A stretch of 64,000 nucleotides of DNA from contig BLSF01000015.1 in assembly GCA_012862575.1 (NCBI GenBank), positions 247,545 to 311,544 on the forward strand. The letters are read 5' to 3'. Origin of the DNA: Parietichytrium sp. I65-24A. Lineage: Eukaryota; Sar; Bigyra; Thraustochytrida; Thraustochytriidae. The notes beneath the pieces were generated by a model. The model ran no database searches. It was not told where the DNA came from and saw nothing but the letters and a program-made list of their open reading frames with translations. A program made the position numbers and the translations under genes. Shown in pieces: positions 30,623-41,800 of this stretch. The stretch's first letter is position 1, and each line of letters begins with the position of its first letter.

Positions 30623-31160
30623 TCACAAACTCATTGCGCTTTTTCCTTTCTTTGTTTTCGTCTGTGCACGTCTGCAGAAGTTATATATATATCTCTGTGC
30701 GAACACGTACTACTATAGTAGTACTGACCGTCAGTAGTTTCTGGTACGGGCGGGGGAGGGTGTAGAGGTACTGCTACCTTAAAGTGTAATGGCGCACACC
30801 TGCCCAGGTAGATGTATAACTAACTCATGTCTACTTGCTATCCAAGTTCATCCAGCCACCCTAGCAAGCTAGTAGAGCTTGCTCTATTACAGCAATAGCA
30901 TATTATAGAGTAGATGCTCCGTGGGTGGCTACTACTAGCTAGGTCGCCTAGTTGTCGAAATAATAGAATTGCGCAAGTTGAAAGTGAAGATGGATGAAGT
31001 GGGATTGTTTGGTTGAATGCTCAAGTTCAAAATTTGGAGAGAGTGCGGCACGGATGTGAAATGTTGACTGGAAGAGAAAACGAGAAAATCAGGAGATCGT
31101 TTTGGCAGTGACTCTGATTTACAGGTGGAGGAAAAGAAGAGATAGCAGGACAGATAAGAT
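30623..31160. other. Intergenic region
   Basis: Promoter side of the LRR-NEL gene and 3' flank of the sulfite reductase flavoprotein gene. TATATATAT occurs at about 30683. No gene was seen. Confidence 0.4.
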
Positions 31161-34100
31161 TTAGTACACCTCAAGAGTGAAGCGGCCCTTGCGCTTAAGA
31201 GCCTCAGCTTGCTCAAAATCGATTTCGCCTCGCGCAGCGGCCTCCGGGTTGAGCGCCTTGGAAATAGCAGCATTAATCGCTGGAACTGGCCATGTTGGCC
31301 CGCAGAGAAGTACGATTCCTTTCTTCTCCTCGCTGAGGTAGTCGCGGAGCATGTCGGAGGCTTCGTTCATGCGATCCTGAATGTAGATCTTCTCTTTCTG
31401 GTCGCGGGAGAATGCCAGACCAAGGTGGGTGACGAGACCTTCGCGGTGGTACTCTTCCCACTCGTCTCCGTAGAGCCACTCTTCGTGACGATGCCTGGAA
31501 CCAAAGAACAGAACCACTGGTCCTACTTCCATACCCATCTCCTTCTGGTACTTGCGCTCCTGCACGAATGCGCGGAATGGAGCCATACCAGTTCCGAGTC
31601 CAGACATGATGATAGGTTGCTTAGTGGATGGCGGCATACGCAACACAGAAGGCATGACATCCACCGACACATAGATATCCTCCTTAGTTGGGTCAAGGGA
31701 GGACAGGTACCTGGTGCACTGCCCGACCTTCTTCCTTCCAAGAGGAGTCACCCAGTCGACGGCCACGACGAGCAAATGCACGCTTCGAGGGTTCATCTTC
31801 ATGGAGGACGCGATCGAATAATGACGAGCCTGAATAGGTGGAACCATCTCCACAATCTGCTCGATGGTTGGGTTTGCAGTCTTGTAATGCAACAAAAGAT
31901 CCGCATACGTTGTGCCTTCGTTGACCCCGAGCTTGTAGGCCTCGTTGTCATCCGTGCCGGTGTGCATGAGTTTGAGGTACTCGTATCTTGAAGTTGCGAA
32001 TCCTGCAAGCGCAATGTAAAACTTCTTGGACGGCTTTCCGAAGAGGTCCAGATGCTTAATAAGAAGGTTGCGAACAGACACGAGCTCTGCAAGACCCTTC
32101 GCCATCTTCTTGCGAGAAGGAATAGACACTAGAGCGTTAGGGTTTAGGCCGTATGCAGCGATGAAGGCATCCACCTCCTGCTCGCAGTTGTGGCCGTACA
32201 CACCGAGAGCATCGCCGATCTGGTACTTGAGAGCGGTTCCGCTAATGTCAAACTCCAGATGGAAGATGTTGCGCTCGTAAGAGAGCGGGGTCAAGCGCTT
32301 GTTCTTCGTAAGGCGAACCAAATGCACGCCGTGCTCGCTTGGGCGGAGCACGTCTTTCGTTGCATATGCTTCTGGGAAAACGCGTGGGAACGCAGCCTTC
32401 TCGCCAAGTCTAACAATCTCCTCCCCGGTGCTGCCGCAAAGTCCAGCAGATTCGCGAGCAGCAACCGATCTAATGTTGAGCTGCAACCTCGGAGTGAACT
32501 GGAAAACGGGAAAGGTGTTCGACATGTGGCTGTGAATTGGCGACATGGCACCGAACGCGCCGCTGTTCACGCTTGCGCTGTCAAAGTCAGAGTTGAAGTC
32601 GTTGAAGGTGCGGCGAGACACAAATGGGGAGCCAAACGAGTTGTTGCCTCCCATTCCACCAAAGGTCAGGTGGTTTTGAGAGTTCTCCTTGCTGAGGTTC
32701 ACAAGGTAGCTGTCCACGCGGCTGAATCCAGTGTTGACCACCTTGAGCAGATCTGCATCCTCGGCAAATGGGTTTGCAATGATGAGTGCACTCTTGATTT
32801 CGTGAACGAGCTTGTTGAACGCCTCTGCTCCCTTAAGCACCCTGAATGCTCCGGCGATTGCGATCCACAGTGTGGCAGTCTCGACCAAAGCAAGATTCTT
32901 TACCTTGCCAAGGTCCACAGCGGCTCTGAAGAGGCCCTTCACATCGAGCACGTTGATTTGAGCGGATTTCCTAGCCAATGCGACGCGCATATCGATTGGA
33001 ATATCGATATCCTTCTCTGCCCCGTCTTCGTTGAAGGTGGCAAACACCACGAGGGTACCGCCCTCCTTGAGGGTGCTCACTGCGGCCATTCCAGTCGAGT
33101 GAAGGACTGACTGATCCACAACCACCACCTGTGCCTCGGTAATTGCGTAAGACTCTGGAAGCGCAACAGAAGATGGCGCCATGCGGATCTCCGAGCGTGT
33201 TACACCCGCATCTCCAGCATAGGAATCCGTGGCAGTGTATTGCTGGACGTTGAGGTCAGCGCTCTTGGCCAACTTCTCCACGAGAACATGGGAGGCCACC
33301 TCCAACTGAAGGCGAGCCTTTGCGCTGGTGAACAGAACGAGCTGCTTAGCGTTGGTGGCGTCAGAGTGTGCGCTTGCATTTTCTGTGGACAGAGTCGAAG
33401 CATGGCTTCCGATTGTAAAGTTTGGCTGAGGGCGTTCACTGAACAGGTTGTACAGGACTGCGCTTGCCATGGCAGGGTTGAAGCCCTGTGTGTTTGCGAG
33501 AACGCGACCACCGACCAAGAGAGGGGTTGCTGCCTTGCGCTCAAATGCGGTTTCAGTGTAGAAAGAGGATGCCACTTCGTTGAAGAGGGAGGCGTTCTCT
33601 CCCTGGTCGAGGACGCAGATGCGGCGCACAGAGAGGGGAAGATTCTCGAGGAGGTCCGCTGCGCTCCATGGCTTGAGCAAGTAGACCTTGATGAGCCCAG
33701 TGCTCTTGTTGTTTGCAATGACCTTCTCCACGACGTCTGCCACTGGCCCGAGAGCGACCACGACAGCCTCTGCATTTGGGCTACCGATGTACTCCATGAC
33801 CTTATACTGGTGGCCAAGGACCTGTGCAAGCTGGTTCATGACGCCCTGTACTACGCCAGCCATGTGTGGGCGGTCGCAGTGTGAGGCAGCCTCGAGGCCG
33901 GCGGAGGCAGCACGGCTATTGTGCTTGCTCTGGGACACATACTTATTAACAATATCTTCAAACACGAGGTCGGAGGCAGGGGCGATCTTCAAGGCCTGGT
34001 CCAGCCGGGACCCATCAAAGAAGTGGAGCACCGGGGTGGAGTACTTTTGCGCAAGGACGTGCGAGATGATTGCGAGGTCCTGCACCTCGCGCGAGTTTCC

Positions 34101-34877
34101 GGAGGCGAGCATGGAGAAGCCCACATCGCGGACCGCCATGACGTCGCTAAAGTCCTGCTGTACAGCAAGATCAGAGTCCACAGAGAAGGCTGCGGCGTGC
34201 ACGACTGCCGGGAGCCTCTGCTCAACCATCTCGAACATGACGGGGATCATCTCGCGAAGGCTCGCAGAAGTCGCAAGAATGGAAGCGTTCGATCCGTTCG
34301 CGAGGGCGCCAACTACAGCCTCTCCTGCTCCAGCGCGGGTTTCCATCACCTTGACAGTCACAGACTGCTGGAACGCATTGCGCGACACCTGCGCCTGGTG
34401 CACGACCTTCTCTCCAAGCGCCGACTTGCACGCTCCTGGGTACACAAACACGCTGTCGGACAAGGCAAACGCCACCGAGGAGACCAGATCGTTCGCCGAG
34501 CCCACCTGTACCTCTGCGGCGTTCTTCCTGCTCATCTCCGCGACCTCCTCCACAGAGGTCTGCGGCTCGCGGGCGCTCATCCAGCTCGGACGCTCCTTGT
34601 CCTCCGCCACGACCTTGTCGCTTGCGCGCCACGAAGGCACATATTCCTCCTCCGTCGAAGACTCGCTCGTGGCCACCGAGTACTGGCTCCTTGCGTCCTC
34701 CTCCACCTTCTCTGCGCTCGCCACAGCGTTCTCCGCTGCAACCTTGGCCTGCTCGGCAACCTTCTCCTGCGGCTTGCCCTGCGGACCCTTGTTCATCGAC
34801 TGGTACAGCGCGTACCCGCCCACCAGCAGCCCACCTGCCAGCTGCAGAACGCCGTCCATCTCGCCAGCGCCGCCCAT
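31161..34877 (-). CDS. MET10: Sulfite reductase (NADPH) flavoprotein component, MET10-like
   Basis: 1238 residues from an ATG, somewhat longer than yeast Met10 (about 1035). A hydrophobic segment near the N-terminus (VLQLAGGLLVGGYALYQSM, about 10-28) could anchor it to a membrane. A charged linker follows. Residues about 130-700 are pyruvate:ferredoxin-oxidoreductase-like alpha and gamma modules without the TPP domain. Residues about 835-1238 are a cytochrome P450 reductase-type FAD/NADPH unit, with the FAD motif RHYSIAS (about 1016-1022), the NADPH motif GLGTGMAPFRAF (about 1085-1096), a GSRHRHEEWLYGDEW stretch and a C-terminal LEVY. No flavodoxin domain is present, as in yeast Met10. It passes electrons from NADPH to the hemoprotein subunit, which lies head to head with it and starts 3.9 kb away. 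Expected in the cytosolic sulfate assimilation pathway. Several long plus-strand frames across it are antisense shadows. Confidence 0.92.
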   Translation of the reverse strand: MGGAGEMDGVLQLAGGLLVGGYALYQSMNKGPQGKPQEKVAEQAKVAAENAVASAEKVEEDARSQYSVATSESSTEEEYVPSWRASDKVVAEDKERPSWMSAREPQTSVEEVAEMSRKNAAEVQVGSANDLVSSVAFALSDSVFVYPGACKSALGEKVVHQAQVSRNAFQQSVTVKVMETRAGAGEAVVGALANGSNASILATSASLREMIPVMFEMVEQRLPAVVHAAAFSVDSDLAVQQDFSDVMAVRDVGFSMLASGNSREVQDLAIISHVLAQKYSTPVLHFFDGSRLDQALKIAPASDLVFEDIVNKYVSQSKHNSRAASAGLEAASHCDRPHMAGVVQGVMNQLAQVLGHQYKVMEYIGSPNAEAVVVALGPVADVVEKVIANNKSTGLIKVYLLKPWSAADLLENLPLSVRRICVLDQGENASLFNEVASSFYTETAFERKAATPLLVGGRVLANTQGFNPAMASAVLYNLFSERPQPNFTIGSHASTLSTENASAHSDATNAKQLVLFTSAKARLQLEVASHVLVEKLAKSADLNVQQYTATDSYAGDAGVTRSEIRMAPSSVALPESYAITEAQVVVVDQSVLHSTGMAAVSTLKEGGTLVVFATFNEDGAEKDIDIPIDMRVALARKSAQINVLDVKGLFRAAVDLGKVKNLALVETATLWIAIAGAFRVLKGAEAFNKLVHEIKSALIIANPFAEDADLLKVVNTGFSRVDSYLVNLSKENSQNHLTFGGMGGNNSFGSPFVSRRTFNDFNSDFDSASVNSGAFGAMSPIHSHMSNTFPVFQFTPRLQLNIRSVAARESAGLCGSTGEEIVRLGEKAAFPRVFPEAYATKDVLRPSEHGVHLVRLTKNKRLTPLSYERNIFHLEFDISGTALKYQIGDALGVYGHNCEQEVDAFIAAYGLNPNALVSIPSRKKMAKGLAELVSVRNLLIKHLDLFGKPSKKFYIALAGFATSRYEYLKLMHTGTDDNEAYKLGVNEGTTYADLLLHYKTANPTIEQIVEMVPPIQARHYSIASSMKMNPRSVHLLVVAVDWVTPLGRKKVGQCTRYLSSLDPTKEDIYVSVDVMPSVLRMPPSTKQPIIMSGLGTGMAPFRAFVQERKYQKEMGMEVGPVVLFFGSRHRHEEWLYGDEWEEYHREGLVTHLGLAFSRDQKEKIYIQDRMNEASDMLRDYLSEEKKGIVLLCGPTWPVPAINAAISKALNPEAAARGEIDFEQAEALKRKGRFTLEVY

Positions 34878-35971
34878 TGTCTTGTCGCCGAAAAAAACAG
34901 GTGTGCTCCTGTGCTCTAGACGGTCCAGAGGTTTGGGGTTTGTTTGTCGTTTGTTTGTTTGATTGTTTGTTTGATTCTCTCTCTTTGTTTCTTGTCTATG
35001 TTTGTCTGCTTGCCCTCTGATCTCTTAGACGCTCTAAGCTCTACGCTCGGGGTCTGTGGGGTCTGTGTGGTCTGTGGGGCTATTGCTGGCTGAGTCCTTC
35101 TTTCACTTCTTTCGCATTTGTTGAGAGTGTGTTGAAAGTCGAAAGTTGTTTTGATTTTGGCGGACTGACTGACTCACTCACGCAACTCGGAGCTCCGATT
35201 TGGCTCGACGCGAGATTGGAAAGGTCTTTCTCTCTCTCTCTCTCTCTCTTGCTCTCAGGCCAGGCTGATGATGATTGTAGCTGTTGAGAACACGAGTGGT
35301 TCAAATTAGCATGAGAAATTGCATTGGACTGGAGCCGCATCGCAACCTTACAAATTGAAATCAATTCATCAAATTCATCAATTCATCAATTCATCAAATC
35401 GGAACTTGACTATTAATTTATTCATTCACGCCAGTCCAATCCGTCGATTCTTTCCGGAATTCTGAATTTCTGAATGTTTAGGACAGAGAGAGAGAGAGAA
35501 AGAAGCAAACAGCAAACAAACAAAGTAGTCGTTGTCGTTCTCGTGCGGGCGAACCTCGTTGCAGTGATGTTGTGCGGACGACTAGTGGCAGTTACTCCAC
35601 CGGGATAGGACTCCCGAGATGACTCGCACATTCCACGATGCTACGCATCACGGTAGATGGGCCCAGGCGCACACGCGGCTAACCATCGCTAGGCTGCGTC
35701 AGTGGCCTGCACAGTAGCATTGGATAGTCCAGTGGTAGGAGGTGGCGAGGATTTTTCACCGGGTGTGAGTGAGAGAGTGAGTGAATGGGTGATGTTGTTG
35801 GTGGGATGGGGCTGCTTCTACTGTCATCTAGATTAAACTGTAGTCCCCCCGGGCTTTCCGTGCGACTGTGCCGAATGACGATGCGCGTAAGAGTGTTTAG
35901 CGAACGTATAAGGCTGCGCAGACGGACTCGTCAGTTTAGTTTGAGTTCAATTTCTATTATTTGAATTTGAT

Positions 35972-35980
35972 TGACAGTGA
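35972..35980 (+). promoter_or_regulatory. TGACWGTGA motif copy in sulfite reductase intergenic region
   Basis: An exact TGACAGTGA in the context GATTGACAGTGAGTGG, about 1.1 kb upstream of the MET10-like start. It is one of three exact copies between the two subunit genes. Confidence 0.35.
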
Positions 35981-36625
35981 GTGGTAATTTCTTTTGGTTC
36001 GGAAGGCTCTCTCCCAAACGATTGGCCATCGTACGATGTTTTGCATTGTTTTGCTGTGCGTCAATGTGCATCACGTTTACAGTGGCGCTCCAACCGGAAT
36101 CAATGTTGAGGCTCCAACTGGGGAAGAAGCCAGATGACAACGAGAAGTCAACAGAGGCCGTGAGAGTCTGCGTTGTGAGAAATGAGAAATGCGAAAATGA
36201 GAGGGACGAAAACCGTTGCCCGGCAGCTCGGCGTTTCGAGCAATTCAAAGTTTCACCGGGACCGGGCAGTGCCTGCATCTTCGCATCTCCGCATCTCAGC
36301 GTCCTTGTACCGGTACGCCAAGTAGACAGACAGACACCAGAGTTGCACGAAGCTGTCCCTCTCTCTTTCCCTATTGAACGCCTCCTCCAAGCGTCGTCCC
36401 CAGCATTGATGAACAGCGTCAGTCGTAACTTGTCCCACTACCTATCCGTCGTCGATGATTCGGTGCCTGGTCCTCTTCCTGGCAGCTCGGCTGTGACGAT
36501 ACTCAGTACGGCCTCCTTCTGGACCTTCTGGACCTTCTGGTCTGTTTCATTTTCGTTTCTTTTTACAAGTTGAGACCGCGAACAAAGAGTTTTCAGTTTG
36601 TCAACTTTGTCAAAGGACTGAGAAC

Positions 36626-36634
36626 TCACTGTCA
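36626..36634 (-). promoter_or_regulatory. TGACWGTGA motif copy in sulfite reductase intergenic region
   Basis: An exact TCACTGTCA on the plus strand, immediately followed by an overlapping near-copy (AGTCACTGTCC). This makes a small direct repeat. Confidence 0.35.
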
Positions 36635-38135
36635 GTCACTGTCCATCCAATGGGCATATGGATGAAACTCCGAGTCCTGTAATTTCATAAGCGACCTGGC
36701 GTCACTAGTTTTCCTATGTAGCCCGAGCGGTATGCTTCCTATGGATGTCAGTGAAGAACAGTGATGTTTTAGAGCGTGACGTTTTGCTCGAAACTGACTC
36801 CTAGATTGATGGCAGTCTTGAGACACGCTGGGGTGCTCTGTGACGCTACCCTTTTACATTGGTCAGTAACGTGGGTACCACTGTGACGGAAGAGCCCTCT
36901 TTCCTGATTTGCTCGGAGAACCAAGTGGAAACGTCATGGATGCACGCTGTCTTGTATTAATATCCTTAGAGCGTGAACCTTGGAAAATTCGTGCAGGTAC
37001 TGTTTGCACGATTACAAGCACAAGGGTTCCGAGACCTCGGTACGGTTGTGAAAGCCGCCGACTTTCCGAGGTAGACAAACCTTCCTACTATTACTAAAAG
37101 TGCTAGAAATACTGTGTGATGAGTACAGCGAACCCTGAACTCGGAATTCCGAAATTGAATGTGACAGACAGTGGATTCGTGAATGTCTCTGGCTCTACAC
37201 TCTCTACACCACAGCGTCCACGCGAAGGGCATTGAACAGGTGGATTGTTGACTAGTAGATGAACGGCATAGGCGCAGGGTTGTTAAATTTCGAATATCGC
37301 CGAGTAAAATGGTTGGTGCAAGGAAATTACCAAAGTACGAAACTGGATAAAATCGTCAGAAGTGAGCCTGCCTGACACTGTGTCAGTCTCGTTGCTGGTC
37401 GTGCTGACAATTAATAGTACAAGCACTAGTACTCCCACAGCCGTACAATACCTTCATTCAGCTGGGTGCATTTTCAATTTTCAATTTTCAATCCCAATCA
37501 AAATTCAATTTTAAAATTGAATTTACTGTTCTGAATTCTGTAAAATTAAATCAAGTAAAATGGAGAGAAAGTAGTTTCTGTCTGGGTTTCGTGACAATCG
37601 TGGCGAAAGTGTTGCGTCTCAGATCGATAAAATTAAAAAGTTATCTCTTCAGGTGTTACTTCCGCATCACTTTTCGCAGTGCACGAGTTTCGCAATTCCC
37701 ACAACTAGACGCCGCATATCATCACTGTACGAGTACTGAGTACACCACCACACTAACAATAACATCGACGTTGTAGCAACTACGATTCTCCGTTTTTGCA
37801 CGTCGTTCCCGCGCACCTTAACTCCCCTTGACCCTCGATAACCATTCTACAGACTCGGACACTTGCTCCCTCACAAGGGCGTTTCTGCCGAGGGTATCCA
37901 AAGGCACATTTAAACCACGCGCTCTCTGCCTGTCGTGTCTGTCTTTTCAAGAATTACGGTTTTCTTTACTGCTTTTACCTCAATTTTTCAATTGATTTTG
38001 ATAGAAGATGTCCATGGATGAATAATCTTTCTATCTTCTCTGGAAAAAATGTCACAATCAAACAATCAAGACACAGTGAGAGCATCGCGAGTACGAGAGA
38101 GCTGTGACATCGCTGTGGCCCGACGAAAGAATTAC

Positions 38136-38144
38136 TGACTGTGA
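38136..38144 (+). promoter_or_regulatory. TGACWGTGA motif copy in sulfite reductase intergenic region
   Basis: An exact TGACTGTGA in TACTGACTGTGAGTAC, followed 8 bp later by GGTCAGTCAG. It is about 670 bp upstream of the MET5-like start. Confidence 0.35.
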
Positions 38145-38815
38145 GTACGCACGGTCAGTCAGCAATGTTGGGAATAGATTGACAACGAAATTATTCGTGA
38201 AGAGCAGAGTGATAGCTGCAGCGGCTAGCGACTGCAGCCCAAAACAAAAATCACTGGACCATTCGACTCGACGGTGATGTTGTTGAGGACCTCATCTCCG
38301 GGCAGACGTAGTCAGCACACACTCACTCATTCACTCACTCACTCAGTGTCTCTAACCCATCATCGGGAGCCGCACGAAGCTGCAAAGCGAAGCTTCAACT
38401 CGGGGAACGTCAATGCCATGGGATTTCTCATCTGCGTTTACGTGTCTGCGGAGTAACTTACTCCCTCCCCAACTCTAAGGAGCTCATTGGATCAGGTCAA
38501 AGTTATGCGCAGGTATAGCTGCTTCATGCACTCCTTTCCTTCCTTCCTTGCCTCTGCTAGTAGACAGCTGGCTGGTAACGGGGGTATCTCTCTCTCTCGT
38601 GTCCGTCTATCTGTCTATCCGACGATCCCTCTGAGAGTCAAGTGTTCCAGTAGCAGAGGTGACACTCCAGAACGGGAACTAGAGAGCGAAAGAGGTAGTC
38701 AGGGTCCATCCGAGAGCGAGTGAGGTCGAGGCTCGCGGTGGGTAGAAGAAGAAAAGTCAGCCTTGGCAAAACTCAAACGGTGAGCAGAGCGAATTCACCT
38801 TGACAAGGAAAGAAT

Positions 38816-41800
38816 ATGGCGGGCAGCTGGGCAAAGCTGTCCCTGGACACCGCCAAGGACGTGAATGGTGCCTTGACGAACGGAGCTGAAGCTGCGGCTC
38901 ATGTGGCATACGCTTTCAGCGACCTCCTCGTGCTTCAGCCACAGGCAGATCACGCAGCGTGTGTGGGCGAAATCGCTGGGAGCTGGAAGGCTCGCGACAA
39001 GACCAACTGCTTGGGTCGCACCCCTCAGGTGATTAGATTGGATAGCACAGAGTGCACTGGCGTGCAGGTGGTCGAGTACCTGGAGAAAGGGATCAGCGAA
39101 GAGGAAGGCCATGGATCACCTGTGGCTGCGGTTCTCACCGGATCTGCATCCCTGCTCAAGATGATGCCCAACCTCTACAAGCTTGCAACCATGAAGCAGC
39201 CTTGTGTTTTCCATGTATCCTCGCTTAAGAAGACCTCGTCTGGTTCCGTAGCAGAAGCGGACTTGTCTGACATCGCGGCCCTTCGCGAGACTAATGTCGC
39301 CATTATCGGAGGAACCTCGCCACAAGAAGTCCATGACATGGCCGTGATTGCCCACGTCGCTTCTCTCAAGACCGGGACACCATTCGTAAACTTCTGGGAC
39401 GGCACGAGGTTGTCCAACGGCATTAGCGGAGTCAAGCTGCTTGATAATGAAACCTTGCACGAGCTCGTCACTGCCGGCGTGTCCACCAGCGACACGGATG
39501 TTGCGCTCGAACACGTCATGAAGACCTGCGGAGAAAAGCTCGGCAAAAGGTACGGCTTCTTTGAGTACACTGGTCCTGCCGATGCTCCAGTGGTTATTGT
39601 GGCTATGAGCACTGCCGCTCGGGTGCTCACAGAGCATATTCGTGGCAAGCTCGCAGACATTCACAACAAGGGAGACCTCAAGGTTGGAGTTCTCACAGTT
39701 CGCGTCCTTCGCCCATGGTCCACCATGCACTTTTTGTCCGCGCTCCCAAAGACCACCTGCCGCGTGTTGGTGGTAGACCAAAACAGGTCTGGAGAGATGG
39801 ACACCCCTCTGTTCAAGGACGTAGCCGCAGCCTTCCACAGCGAGACCCAGTGGGGATCTCCTGACCTTTTCAGCACCAACGTTGTAGTAAACAGCAAGAC
39901 CGGATTCACTCCCGCCATTTGCCGCGCGCTGTACGACAGTGCCATTAGCGAAAAGCCTCGTGCACGCTTCACGCTTTCCGACTTGGGCCTCAGCGACTCT
40001 CGCAGCCTGGAAGGATGCGCAACTCCTGCCATGGTGTACCAAGCTGTCAACTGGACCCTCGGCGATCGTCAGAAGGAGTCCCGGAATGCTCTTAGCGTTG
40101 TAAGCGGGCCATTCCTGAGCTTGTTTGCCCAGCAAAATGATTCGGCAAGCCAGAAAACCGACGTTGCACGCTCTGACATCCGCATCTCACCTTTTGAAAT
40201 CACATCTGAATACCCCGTCATTGCTGCTGATGTAATTGCGTGTGACGATCCTGGAGTGTTCTTGCTTCCACATTGCGATGTGCTTGCTCAGACCAAGCCT
40301 GGCACCAAGCTCGTCGTCAACGCACCTTGGACTTGCGTCGAGCAGGCCGACCTAGAGCTCGACGCGAGCTTCAAGGCTCGTCTCGCGGCTGCTCAGGTCG
40401 AGCTTCATGTCGTCGATGCCACCAAGCTAGCGCGCTCAAACAGCAACTGGGTCATGCAAGCTTCCCTGGCATTCCTGTCCACCGCCAGCTTTATTGATTA
40501 CAGACAATTCTTCACCACCTTTGGAGCGCTTCTATTGAAGAATGTGCCAGGCGGACAGGCTCTTGCAGAGGAGCTCAGCTCAAACAAATTTGGGTCCCAC
40601 ATCAAAAAGATTGACTACGATGCGGAGAAATGGACTTCTCTTGCTCCACAAGCCGTTGCAACCAAGAGTGACGCCTACGTACCTGGAGTTGATGATTTCG
40701 TTCCGTTTGACATGCTCCCAGAGAGTCTGCTGAGTGCCAACGGGAGTGCATCTCTCTCTGTCGACAAATCACAGCATGCTGCGAGCGTTCCTCTGTACCA
40801 CAACCTGCTCGAGCAGCTGTTTGGGGACCGCCTCGTAGTTGCGGACACCACCGGGGGACCAGTGCCTAAAGCTCTTGAAAGTGACGATGCTGGGCGCGTG
40901 AGGCAGTCGCTCGAGTCTTGCTACGGAGCATACCTGGTAAAGGCGCAGGCCCGCAGTCGCCTCGTGGAGTTCGTTGGGCGTGTTGTTTCAGACTCTTCGA
41001 GCGCTGGAACGTACTCGAAGGAGCTGTTTGCTGCCCTCGGCATGTGGCATGGATGCCACGATAGTGCCGCCCGTTGCGCCAAGGTGGTGCCACGCCTCAT
41101 CGAGCTTTTGGCCGTGGAGAAGAGCAAGAGCTCTGCTCTGGAGTACATTCATAGCAACCGCTCCCTGCTCCACAAATCTAGCAAATGGATCATCGGCGGA
41201 GACAATTGGGCCTATGACCTTTCAAACAGTGGCATCCGCCACTTGATCGCGTCTGGCGAAGACGTCAACGTACTACTCTTTGACACCCATGACTACTCCG
41301 AACACAGTAACAGCGCACTTTTGGATGCCGAACTCGCAAAGCAGGCCCAAGTCGACCTCAACACCTCTGCTATGAGCTTACTCAGCGGTGTCTCTGGTCT
41401 CTCGGCTGCTGCCCTTTCCCATCCCGCCGCCGACAAGCGCAAGAAGGACGTTGGGCTTTATGCAATGAATTACGGAACTGCATACGTTGCATCCGTGTCC
41501 GTACTCGCGTCCCAATCTCAGGCCTTGCGCGCGCTTGCAGAGGCTGACTCTTTCACTGGCCCCTCGATCATCCTCGCACATGCTCCTCGCACAGTTCAGT
41601 CCATTGCTGAGAACGCCTTCGTGTCATCCTCGGACTCCGCTGCGGAGGAGAGAAAAGTGGCTTCCGACGCGGTGGACAGTGGCAGCTGGCCACTTTACCG
41701 GTGGAACCCAGCACGCGAGAATGAGGAGTTCACGCTGGACTCTTCCAAGCTCAAGGATGAGATTCAAGAGTTTGTCAATCGCGAGCAGAATCTCAGCATT

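Larger units (their letters stand above)
34878..38815. promoter_or_regulatory. Divergent intergenic region between the two sulfite reductase genes
   Basis: A 3.9-kb head-to-head region flanked by the start codons of the MET10-like (minus) and MET5-like (plus) genes, so shared or insulated promoters are expected here. It holds GTTT repeats (about 34936-34975), a (CT)n run (about 35227-35250, GA on the sense strand of the left gene), AATTCATC repeats near 35368-35398, and three exact TGACWGTGA motifs at 35972, 36626 and 38136. No reading frame has a recognisable domain; the longest is 200 codons at 35971-36573. A short segment near 35717-35740 looks like the 5' part of a tRNA but lacks a T arm. 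Confidence 0.5.

Noticed and set aside
33688-34962. Long plus-strand reading frames (up to 424 codons) across the MET10-like gene, and similar antisense frames at 32190-33110 and 39116-40135.
   Set aside because: They mirror strongly biased codons of the real genes on the other strand and show no domain. The sense frames contain complete catalytic motifs.
35717-35740. Segment GCATTGGATAGTCCAGTGG resembling the 5' end and A box of eukaryotic tRNA-Gly.
   Set aside because: No T arm, no B box and no matching 3' acceptor strand within 100 bp; at most a remnant or chance.
35971-36573. A 200-codon plus-strand frame in the sulfite reductase intergenic region.
   Set aside because: No domain, starts inside repeat-like sequence, and is accompanied by overlapping frames on the other strand.
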